A DNA stretch of 64,000 nucleotides from Conus ventricosus (taxonomy: Eukaryota > Mollusca > Gastropoda > Neogastropoda > Conidae), in contig CM031595.1 in the NCBI GenBank assembly GCA_018398815.1, positions 138,972,559 through 139,036,558 of the forward strand. Direction: 5' to 3'. Of the stretch, positions 33,569 through 43,100 are shown piece after piece. Every line of letters begins with the position of its first letter. The first letter of the stretch is position 1. The translations under genes were made by a program, and so were the position numbers. The notes beneath the pieces are model-generated. The model did no database searches, was not told where the DNA came from, and saw only the letters and a list, made by a program, of their open reading frames with translations.

Positions 33569-34809
33569 ATGGCAGGACTTGTTGATGAAGAAGATTATGA
33601 TGTTATGATCGTTGGAGACGACATGAGTGAAATCGGATCCCCTTTTGACACGGCATCGCTCAATTCTCTCAATGACAGCGTGAATTCAACAGAAAGTACG
33701 GTCGGAGCATTTTACAAAGTTTAGGTTCAAGAACCTCCCGAATTTATAGACCTCCAAAATGATTTGAAGTAGAAGTGGTCATTTGTTTGTACAGCGGGCG
33801 ATCAAGTGCGCAACTTGTTCGGCTTACTACTAATAACACAGCCCCATCAAAGTTATTTAGCCTAAGAGGACAATTATCACAAAGACTCAGTGGTGAAAGA
33901 TACAATTTACGCCACTTGGTCTTGTTAGACCTAAATTAAAGGGCGGAGGCAGTTTCTAAAACTTCAACACTCCTGCTGAACTCCCCCAACAGCCTAACAA
34001 ATAACAAAACATGGAACTTGAAGAATTAAATCAAATGACAGATGAAATATAAACTGAATATAAGCAGAAAAAACCAGTTTTTCAGAGATACAGCGTTAAC
34101 AAACAATTAATGATTCCCCATTGCTATGCGAGAAGTACTAACAGGCCTTGATCATGACTTTAAGAACCATTAGGAGGCGAATTAACAAACAATTTTAGCA
34201 AAAACAGCGTGAACTAGTGAGCATTCTAAAAAGAGAAAAAGAAAAACTCGTTGAGCTGTATGAGCCAATTAGGAATGATATTAAAGAAATGAATAGCCCA
34301 AAGACTAAAAGTTCTTGAACAAGAGAAGATCAGCAAAGACTAGAAGAGGCTGTCTACTAACCGAAAACAATTACGAACCTCAAGTGAGCAGATAAGAGAA
34401 AACATATCCAAAGAATTTTTATGATGACACGACACTAGCTGGTAACGAATACGACACCAACTGTTTTTAGAGAGCAAGGAGTCTCATTAGTAAGCGGTTA
34501 TAACAGCTTCGGATTGCAATACATACACTAGTGATGGCTATTACCAGGCAGCGGTGCGAGGTCAAAGTTTAGTGCCTCCGTCGCCATCACACTTTCCACC
34601 TGATAAATCCTTGGAGTAAAAAAACAGCTTGATCATCTTGCGAATTATTAAATAAAATTAGCCAGTAAAGCTATATAGACTCTTTACCCGGTATTATTAA
34701 GGCGGTATTGTCAGTGGTTTTGTCTACTGCAAGCAAAGTAGTTGGCTTTTATGGCGAGCATTTATGGTCATTAGTTATCGTAATATTTTGGTTGGGTTTT
34801 CTTATTTAA
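33569..34809 (+). pseudogene. Polinton 1 coiled-coil, membrane-anchored protein, broken
   Basis: It starts MAGLVDEEDYDVMIVG at 33569 and stays open for 51 codons (to 33724). After frameshifts a long Lys/Glu-rich helical segment follows (RELVSILKREKEKLVELYE near 34210-34265), then LVSGYNSFGLQYIH (34492-34530). A hydrophobic C-terminus, SKVVGFYGEHLWSLVIV (34730-34780), ends at a TAA (34807-34809). The architecture is an acidic N-terminus, a coiled coil and a C-terminal membrane anchor. It is transcribed away from the capsid gene, about 100 bases from its start. I recall similar proteins next to capsid genes in other Polintons, of unknown role. Confidence 0.55.
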
Positions 34810-37800
34810 AAAAATTTTTTTGTAAGGCTAAAGACCAAGTAATCCTAGGCAGTTAATCCAAGAACAATGCGCTGTCTTTTCATATCATGGTCATCGCGAC
34901 AGAGTCATGCGAGCTTTCGCTGATCCTTCAATGACTTGGGGGTTTGGGACTTCAGGAATTGATGACTTAATCTTGTAGTGTTTGTTTACTGCTTGTAATA
35001 ATACTGATCAGAATTTTGTACGTTTTTCCCAACCTTCTGTTCATTGCCTGCTATAGGAATTTCAGTATTATAGTTTGTTATTATTCATACCTGAGAGTCT
35101 GAGGTCAGAAGGCGCATGTATAACCAGTGCCAAACAGGAAAAAGTTCTACTTTCGATCTTGCGTATTGTAAAACATTTTGGATCTTTTATTTACTGAAGG
35201 TAACATCAACGTAGAATTAATGACGTCCTCTTATATTTGCTAAGTATTGTTTTTGCCGTCTCAATAGCCTGTAGAATCGGGATCAGTTATGCTCGATCTT
35301 GCCTGTGCTTGGCCCCTAGCATACACCAAAAGTAAGTACGAATAGGAGTCGTTTATTCGTTCTATTCCGCCCTAGTTAGGCCCTTAGAAGTGTCTAAGAT
35401 AAATGTCTTGTCCTTGCTGTGTTGTGCTATTGCTCTATGGCCAATGGTTGAAAAAGCGTTGCGCTTGAAGCGAAAGATGTGTAAGGAGGATTCCAGTCAT
35501 ATTTAAACCTTTCTGTGCTATGCCCCAAAAATAAGGGGTGCCTAAGCCATGAATTAAGATCCAAATATGGTCTAAAGTCTGTCTTGGTGTTAATATCGAA
35601 TCGTTACAGATCCTTTTCAAAAAGCCCTTCTGTCCCTATTCGGTTGATGAATGGAGTATTAATAAAGGTTTGTCATTTGGCAAATGGCGCTTGCAATTCA
35701 GTTCAAAATAACGTCTGCAAAGGTGTATTAAAAAATGAAATCTGTACAATGACCTCACCAAAGGATCAGATGATATAAATGTTCAGCATTACGAACATCT
35801 CCCACACTCCAGTTGGATGCACCAAAACACGGCAAGTTTAAATGGTTCTGGAAAACTGCATCGGATGACTTAAGCCACGCTTTCGCGATGTAGTCTTTTT
35901 TAATAGGAGGGTTAAGAATCTGTTTAATGGAGTACTTACCTTTTTATGATAGGTGGTCAGTCAGGGTCACAGAAATTGGTCGAGGGTGCCAGTTGTTATA
36001 TTTTTAAGATATGTAGTGCGGCCCCCACACAACAAGACATATTTTGCATCAGTATATTTGAATGCACTCATTTTTAATTTGTTTTTAAAAAATGTTTGTA
36101 CAATAACAACCAAACGGACCGACCTTCGTTTTTAGAACATGCTGTAAGAAGATTGCGGAACCAAAATGGTCGCACTCCATGAAATATTCTACAAAGTCGT
36201 ATGGTTTCTTAATATAACTGAATCCCGGAAGAATAACCAAGATCTAAAAGTTACAAAGGCAGAAGGTCCAAACAGTTAGCCAGTTAATAAATACCTGATG
36301 GTTATTACGGGTTTTGTCGCTAAAAGTAAGCAATGAGTAAACTTTTGACATTACTCTCAACTTAAACAAGGCAAATCTAAAAAACAATGTTAACATTCAA
36401 GCCTGAGAAGTAATCTTACTTTTTTTGATGGAGCTTAGCTAAAATGTTTGGCTTTACTAACTAGCAATCTACCCAACTCATGGTTTTAGTGCGAGACAGA
36501 CAAAACAACTTATGAGGGGAGGACAAATTCCATCCCCCCTCCCCCTGCTCGATCTTGCCTTTCCATTGATTACTCTATGTTCATTTGGATGAGCTCCAAG
36601 CATGATGAAAACTTATATGACGGTAGGCCCTCAACTGTTTTAAGAGTCCTTCGTCAGGAATAGCTGCATATTGGATTATGAAATTATACAATTCCCTAAT
36701 ATACAGTTTTAAAGATTAGTTTGTGGGAGGGTTGGATAATTTAATATAAAATCAAAGACAAAGCGGGGAAAGTTTTGTTGAAATGTGATAACCTGGACAT
36801 TGTTTTGGTAATAAATTAATAAACTGTACTAAAAAGTGTGCGCGGGGGCCAGAAGAAACCAGGAGTTACATTAGATCCTGTGAGACAAGTGTATAAGCTT
36901 TAGATTAAAAGACACTTGCAGAAGTTGCGGACTTTGAAAAGAACGGTGAGATAAGGCGATTGTATGGTTTTGAGTAACTTAAGATGGTGAATAACTCGCT
37001 ACATGTCTGATGCGTGTCATGAAAAAATAGTGTTACTACTTCCTTTCTTCATGCCGACAGCAAAATGTTTCCTAAACTAGAACAAACCATGCGCAATCTA
37101 GAGGGCAAATAATGTTGGCCAGTATGAATATAATTAGTTCGAAAGCCTGACCTCAAATGGCACTGTAGAAGACCATATATATGATTGAGGAAATAAATTT
37201 GAATTCATTAAGCCCATTTACATATTTTAGCCGTCAAAACGTTTCAGAAGAAGCATTCAACTCTGGCCCTGTACATGTTAAGTTTTTGCCGGACGACAAT
37301 AGCCGAAAGGAAAGATTGAAATAACGCCGTATGGGAAAAAACAGTACATCCTACACAGAAAAGAAAACAGTTGTAAAAAAAGCTTCTACTAAAATTACTG
37401 TTCTTTCCAAGCAGGAAAATTAGGAGGCACGTTCACAAAGGATATTTGTAAATTTATGTCTTTAAAGAATGTGGAGAGGGATGGGGTTTGGGGCCGTTAG
37501 TGACGACCTTATAAAAGGAATTAATATTAGCTGGCAAAACTTTGACGTTAAAGTCCTTAACGCTTACCATCGTCGTTCTTCACAAATGGCGAGGATATTA
37601 AGATCTTAATCTACTAAGCAACAAAATCACTGTTGACTTAAATGAAACAATCTTACAGAACTAAATTGGATTAATCTTACACTTTAGGTCTTTGTAGGGT
37701 TTTTTTATACTGAACAGGTTTTTTAACGAACGTTGATAAATATAAATTAAATAACTGGATTAGATTAATTCTTCTATAAAACCATGGTGCAGTTAAAACT

Positions 37801-39060
37801 TTATGACAAGACTCCTCATTGCTAGTGATTTGTGGGCAGGGCTGGTTGTGGAAATAAATATTTGTCTAGACCTATACAAACAGTTTATCGCTATAATTTT
37901 TAATCATATTGTAGTTTTATGTCCGTCAATTAATAGGATACAAAGGCATATCATGATAGATGGTTTATTTGGACAGAGGATGAAATTTATGTAGTTAATT
38001 CCTAGCTATAATACTGTACGGTGAGTGTTATAGAACAGTTTTATAGCTGTTTGAAGGAACGCATAACACTATTATTATAGAGACTGTCCGTACGGCAGAA
38101 AGAGACATAGTTAAAAAAGAGAAACACTTTGTCCAAAATGCTTTCAGTGGAAGGCATGATGGGATAAAGTGTGTGGATTTTATGCCAGAAATTTAACTGG
38201 TTTTAAAAGACTTTAGAGGAACAGTTAAAAGGATTGTAGTGGTTATTTCACATGAAAAGACAGAGATCATTTGAAGATTGTTTGCGTGAAAATGATGTTA
38301 TTGAATCGATCAGGAAAAAACACGGGATTAAGCAAAACTTTAAATCTGAAAAAGTTTAGTAAATTTAGTATTGAACACGGATAACCCTGCCAGTATGTTT
38401 GTTGTAGATAATCGTTATATTTTAGTTATTGAAGTCCTTACTTGTCAGAGAACAGTAATATGCTGATTTAGGTCACTTTCGCCCTGACAACTCGCGTGGG
38501 AGCAAGTGGGGTAGAATACGGCTTTTATACGTTCTCTACTACACTAAATGTGAAGCCAAAGACAGAACGAAGCTTAGGGGGGGAAACGTACTGGAGGTTT
38601 ACCCACTAATCTTAGGATTAAACCTCGATTGCAGTTATTGAACCTGCGTGATCTAGGATTATACCTCGATTTGCAGTTAATTGGAAACCTGCACATTATG
38701 AGTCTTCATATGTTTCGTTCTTCTTTTTTTTCCTCATCTGTGTTATCTAAGACACCCTTTTATGTCATGTCGGTTTCATTTATTAAATCCAAGCAAGCAG
38801 ACCTCTATCAAGGCATGAATAGTTCCATGGATGGGATATCAATGTAGTGTACACTATTGAATGATAAGCAAGCGGAAAACAGGATTTTGCCTGTGATAAC
38901 TAGATTAAATTATTTGATAAAATGTGACAGGAAGTTGCACTTTTGTTTTTCATTTCGTTTTTCAATAGAGAACTTAAAAGGGAATCTGTTACCAACAAGG
39001 GCGAGAAGGGGAGGAGGCTTGCCTATTTCTTTTAAAAGACGCATGCTACTATAGATTTTA
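34810..39060. other. Right part of Polinton 1, genes not resolved
   Basis: By position this part should hold the minor capsid, cysteine protease and packaging ATPase genes. No motif is convincing. A VVRPPHNKTYF string at 36012-36045 (+) vaguely resembles a decayed Walker A loop (GPxxxGKT). A 35-codon ORF, MKRQRSFEDCLREND, sits at 38252-38359. A 36-38 base direct repeat with CTCGATT ... TTGCAGTTA occurs at about 38610-38690. Stops are dense in all frames. Confidence 0.4.
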
Positions 39061-39819
39061 TAGAGATGAGAATAAACGCATGTTGTCCTTAGCGGGTTGC
39101 ACCACTCCACGTCGGACATCGGACATAGACCGATTGCACATGCAAAATGTACCCGATTTAACTGGCAGTGTTACTTGAAGAGGCAAATGTCCCACTTTAC
39201 TTGCGGAAAACGACGGTCACTTCACGATAGCTTTCCGCATGCTCAACAGACATAGGCACCGGCTTTAAAGATCATACCGTTTATATCAAGACCGCATAAT
39301 TATTTGAGTGTGCCGGGACCGTCGTACAGAACTCAGTCTGGTAAATTTAGTGTAGGCTAAGCCAGTGAAATCACTTAGGCTATAGGCCATAACTGTTACT
39401 AGTCCCGTGTGCCACTGGCCTTAAGCTTGTGGCGAGCCGTGTGCGGTCTATTTTTAGCTCGTTGGCTTGCAATCTGCCTCCTCTGCTCGCAGAGGACTGA
39501 GCAGCAGAGTACGACAGTGAAGAGCTTCGCAGCCAGCTTGTGTCAGGGTTATTTTAGCGTAAGCAGCTTAAAGTGCTTGTAAATTGTTATGTGATTGTAG
39601 GGCCAGGTAGGCAACATGTTGCCAGCTTGCCATCACCCTGCCGTCCATACAGTAGATGAGATAGTGGGTTCATGCTACTCAGATTTTGATTTTTGACAAG
39701 TAAAGGAACAGATTGACAGCAGAAAAACCATGGCCATGCTGTTGCGGGTGCGACTGGATGGAGCAATGATGTCAAGGGGGGAATCAGGAATGGGTGTTCA
39801 GGGTGACAGATAGGTAATC
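39061..39819. other. SRSF2 intron, non-coding
   Basis: No gene recognised. Composition is more balanced than in the Polinton relic, suggesting host intron or another old repeat. The boundary with the Polinton is uncertain. Confidence 0.4.
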
Positions 39820-39964
39820 GGAAAAGAAGTCAACGGGAAAGAAAGTCAACGGAGGGTTGGGTTAGGAGTCAGGGTTAGGGTTAGGGTCAGGGTTAGGCTT
39901 AGGGTTAGGGTTAGAGTTAGGTTACTTTCTCTCCGTTGACTTTTTTTCCGTTGACTTTCTTTCC
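39820..39964. repeat. Foldback flanking telomere-like TTAGGG repeats
   Basis: The left arm (39820-39854) and right arm (39931-39964) are inverted repeats of 35 and 34 bases. Each holds two copies of AAGTCAACGG or its complement. Between them (39855-39930) lie about ten GTTAGG/TTAGGG-type units, several perfect and others with single changes (GGGTCAGG, TTAGGCTTAGGG). The animal telomere repeat is TTAGGG, so this is an interstitial telomere-like tract enclosed in a hairpin. It lies in the SRSF2 intron. Confidence 0.9.
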
Positions 39965-40272
39965 TACAATCGACAGAAAAGTGGGGAGAGAAAAGAAAAA
40001 GAATGCTCTTCAACCAAAAAGACGACTCCAAATGAATCAATATTGTACTTGAATACTAGCATTAGCAATGAATAGTGATTTAGGAAAGACACTGCCTCTG
40101 TGTGTGGTGACTGTGTGTGTGTGTGGACTAGTAATAGTATGTTTACCAAACATGACTTCCCACTCTAGGAATATAGTCAGCTTTTGTAATACCATTTTTG
40201 TGTGCATGATAAAACTTAATATACATTCAATCTGGCTTGCGTTCAAAATGTCCGATTGATTTTGTTATGAAG

Positions 40273-40318
40273 AGGACAAATGTCCTATTACTTCAGGGTG
40301 GTCCAGGACATTTGTCCT
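40273..40318. repeat. Pair of self-complementary AGGACA..TGTCCT boxes
   Basis: AGGACAAATGTCCT at 40273-40286 and AGGACATTTGTCCT at 40305-40318 are reverse complements of each other, and each is nearly palindromic. They could form a small hairpin. No function is implied. Confidence 0.7.
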
Positions 40319-40437
40319 ATAGATACTGCTAAGGATGTACAACCCTGCCATAGTTTGTTTCTGTTTTGGGACTTAATTTTTTCAAAGCAGGTCATAAAGT
40401 GCTTCGTCTTATGATGCAAGCATTGTCACTATAGACA

Positions 40438-41718
40438 CAGGGTTTGTACGCTCCTTGAAACTCCTTGAATTCTGACGGGAATTTCAAGACCTTGAAAACC
40501 TTTGAAAATCAATAAAATGTGGTTCTGTTGGCCAAACCTCCTTGAAAACTTTGAAAATCTAGCCATTGGCTCCAAAAATCTTTGATGTGGCCAAAAAAAA
40601 GTGGCATTTTGATTTTTCTGCGTTCAGGTTACTGAAAAATTATTTAAAAACAAATTTTTACAAACATCGTCGCGGTACTGGTTATTGTCGGCTATTTAAC
40701 CAAGGGAGATATTTTGTAACTTCATCAATTTTGATGAAGTTACAAATTATCTCCCTTGGTCGAAGATAATCCAGGATCGTGACGATGTTTGTAAAAATTT
40801 GTTTTAAAATAATTTTTGAGTAACCTGAACGCAGAAAAATCAAACTGCCATTTCTTTTTTCAGTGTTTACACAAGTAGTATAGCCTTCAGGGAGAGGAGG
40901 CACGAAAATTTGACCATTTTCTTTCAAAAATCATGTTATGTGTTTTTGTGCTCAAGAAAGTGTTGAAACCATCTGTGGTGTTCATTTTGGGTATGTTCAC
41001 ATTTTTCTTAGTAAAAATGACTTTATTTGAAGGAGGTGTGTGTGAAAATTGCTTAACTTCTTTACTTTCAAACGCTGTTTCTCAAAATCACTTTTTTCAA
41101 AAATGGTTGATGTGCAAGGTGTACAATATCTGTGGATCCAGACTAGCTAGCTTGGTAATTTTTTTTTTATTTGACCAGAAATGACTTCCGCATGCAATTA
41201 CATTTTGTTTATAAGTCAAAACATATCATTTGCTATTTCTATTGGAAAAATTCAAAAGCAATGAAACGTGAAGTCTGATTGCCACCATATGGGGAAAAAA
41301 TATTGAAAAAAAGCAGTTTAGATATATAAAAATCCTTTTGTAGTTGCATTTCTATAGCTCAGCAAAACAATATATAAAAAATCCTTTGTAATTGCATTAC
41401 TATAGCTCAGCAAAACAAGAAAAGCCATGTTTGAAGTGCTTAACATGTCTGCTATGATACAAATACAGTTCTTGTCATGAACCTTTTTTTATATTTTTCA
41501 TCATTTTGCCCCCGTTCGTGGTCCCCAAATCACACAAGAGCTTTGAAATCACCCAGATATGTTTTTTCCATGTTTTTTTAAAACATAAAACAATAGAAAA
41601 AAATGAAGTTTTAAAAGAACAATGGTTTAATTTTTGTGCCACCTCTTGCCCTTGAAATGGAATAAACGCTCCTTGAAAACTCCTTGAATTTTGTTCTTGG
41701 GAGTCTGTAGGAACCCTG
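40438..41718. mobile_element. hAT-like non-autonomous DNA transposon, 1281 bp
   Basis: The left end is CAGGGTTTGTACGCTCC. The right end, read on the other strand, is CAGGGTTCCTACAGACTCC. The CAGGGTTC[GC]TAC start is one I associate with hAT-type families. TAGACA directly flanks both sides (40432-40437 and 41719-41724), a 6-bp candidate duplication; hAT elements usually make 8 bp, so two bases may have diverged. CTCCTTGAAACTCCTTGAA-type blocks near both ends are in direct, not inverted, orientation. No transposase frame is present. Inside are a 280-base hairpin and a 57-base direct duplication (about 41315-41420). Confidence 0.72.
40594..40868. repeat. Large near-perfect hairpin (foldback MITE-like)
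   Basis: Two arms of about 135 bases meet at 40729-40730 (GTAACTTCATCAA / TTGATGAAGTTAC). The outer ends carry AAAAAGTGGCATTTTGA on the left and its near complement around 40855 on the right. Small indels interrupt the pairing. It is nested in the hAT-like element, so it is either part of its structure or a foldback that inserted later. A transcript through it would form a long double-stranded stem. Confidence 0.88.
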
Positions 41719-41724
41719 TAGACA

Positions 41725-42369
41725 AGTCAGCCTTAACTGTTATTGTCATAGAGATTAAGATTTGTTTGCCAACTTTGAGCTGGAAGAAGATGACTCTAAT
41801 GCTTTATAGATATTAAATTGAAAACTTAGCTACTGTGCTTTGTTGCCGTTCTAACAAAACAATTGAAAATACCAGAATCATGTGCCCTGCTTTTTAGTTT
41901 TTGTTTTTGTGTTTTTTTTTTAGTGCTCAGAGAGGGGCACAGTTGTTTGTGTTTATAATATTAATCCATGTTAGCAATAACAGTGGCATTAGTTGTTTTT
42001 TTTTAAGCATTTCAACTGGCATGGTATGTGCAGCCTTTAAGTAATACAGGAAATATGTTTATGGTAGAAATAGTTCCATAGAAAATACACCAGTTCTGAA
42101 CTGACTAATAAACATTGCCACTTGGATGGATGATCAGCAACATTTTCGACAGTATTGTTAGGTTGTTTTAAAGAAAAGAGAGGGGGGGGGGGGGGGGGGG
42201 TGGAAGGGGAGTGTGTAAGGCACACCATTATGTCCTCCTTTGTGTGTACATCTGTATATGGATGTGTGCATGATATAAGATTTAATGATTTGGCCTAGAG
42301 GGTACTGATTATTCATTTACATTCGCATTGAATAGGTTCTTTTGAGTTATAAATGTATGTTTCCAACAG
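41725..42369. other. 3' end of SRSF2 intron, non-coding
   Basis: T-rich sequence with a 20-base G run at 42182-42200. It ends in the acceptor TATGTTTCCAACAG at 42369. The polypyrimidine tract is short and interrupted by purines, so the acceptor looks moderate and may depend on enhancers in the RS exon. Confidence 0.6.
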
Positions 42370-42595
42370 ATCAAGATCACGCTCCAGGTCTCGAGACCGT
42401 CGTTATCGCCGAAGAAAGTATTCCAGGAGCCACTCCCGAAGCCGATCAGAGAGCCACAGCAAAAGTAGAAGTCGCAGCAGAAGCAGAAGCAGAGACAGAA
42501 GGGATCACAGTCGATCCGGGTCCAAGTCACATTCTCGGAGTCCTGCCAGATCAGAGGGATCTGGAAAAGATGGCCAGCAGGAAAATGGAGACTGA
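42370..42595 (+). CDS. SRSF2: SRSF2 exon 2: RS domain
   Basis: This exon completes an Arg codon begun in exon 1 and encodes about 75 residues of Ser-Arg repeats: SRSRSRSRD, YRRRKYSRSHSRSRS, SKSRSRSRSRSRD and a final SEGSGKDGQQENGD before TGA (42593-42595). The RS domain is phosphorylated by SRPK and CLK kinases, drives nuclear speckle localisation and contacts other splicing factors. The total predicted protein is 185 residues, shorter than the 221 of human SRSF2, mainly through fewer SR dipeptides and a shorter linker. A small skipped exon between the two cannot be ruled out. Composition (AG/CG-rich codons for Ser and Arg) contrasts with the AT-rich intron. Confidence 0.93.
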
Positions 42596-43100
42596 GCGTT
42601 TGGTGGTGAACTGTTGGTGCCTGTCACAACTTTGTCAGTAGTATGCTGAGGTGACAGATGAACTGCTACAGAGCAGCCAGCTTGCCTGAGTTAACAGGTC
42701 ATTGTACAGTTTTTGACTTTGGAGCTTCTGATAGGTTTTACGACAGTTTTCAGTGCTTTTTCTTAATCAGATGCTTTGGTTATCTTCAGTAACATAGATT
42801 TGAAAGAAAGATGTTTAGTGGTTTTCATTGACTTCAGTGCTTTTTTGTAACTCTTGATAATAATGGATGTATTTTTCTGATTTGGTTTCATTTTGTCTTT
42901 TAAATTGGACATTTGATTTTTGTTTTTATAAAGTAAATGGTTATGTGTTGTTTTTGTTTCAACATTTGTTTATTAAATGATTGTCTTCTCAGTTTCTGTT
43001 TTTAACTAGTTTTTTTTTTATCACAAAATTACAGATTTGTTGAGTTATTATATTAAGATATTTTCTTGAAATAAAGAAATGCCTAGAGCAAGGATAGTAA
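42596..43100 (+). other. SRSF2: SRSF2 3' UTR
   Basis: T-rich untranslated sequence after the stop codon, with several poly-T stretches and no competing reading frame. Its length is inferred from the first good polyadenylation signal at 43070. Confidence 0.55.
43070..43075 (+). terminator. SRSF2: AATAAA polyadenylation signal
   Basis: A canonical AATAAA about 475 bases after the SRSF2 stop, with TG-rich sequence downstream. A further AATAAA at 44519-44524 could serve a longer transcript form. Confidence 0.5.

Larger units (their letters stand above)
24655..39060 (+). mobile_element. Polinton/Maverick 1 (adintovirus-like), decayed, inside SRSF2 intron
   Basis: Polintons are large self-synthesising DNA elements that encode a retroviral-type integrase, a protein-primed family B DNA polymerase and virion proteins. 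The left side is a tract of AAGTT-type repeats resembling Polinton terminal regions. Then come two small ORF relics, the integrase (+), polymerase B (-), an unidentified ORF (-), the major capsid protein (-) and a coiled-coil membrane protein (+). Every gene has stops and frameshifts. No matching inverted repeat was found on the right, so the end at about 39 kb is an estimate from where no further element-like sequence is apparent. Typical elements are 15-25 kb. Confidence 0.82.
20085..42369 (+). other. SRSF2: SRSF2 intron of about 22.3 kb, crowded with TEs
   Basis: The donor at 20085 is GTAAGC. The acceptor is TTTCCAACAG, ending at 42369. Splicing these two sites keeps the frame (AG + A gives Arg). 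The intron carries a LINE fragment, a hAT-like fragment, a Polinton relic of roughly 14 kb, two foldbacks and a hAT-like element. In human SRSF2 the intron after the RRM is short, as I recall. An extra small exon within the interval cannot be excluded, because the predicted linker between RRM and RS domain is shorter than in vertebrates. Confidence 0.8.

Noticed and set aside
35990..36050. VVRPPHNKTYF as a Polinton packaging ATPase Walker A loop
   Set aside because: Only the KT and neighbouring prolines fit. The glycines are absent and no Walker B was seen, so it is not listed as a gene.
38910..39119. Minus-strand frame with a GNRFPFKFSIEK segment, faintly like a piggyBac C-terminus
   Set aside because: The cysteine pattern of that domain is missing, and the match is too short and weak.
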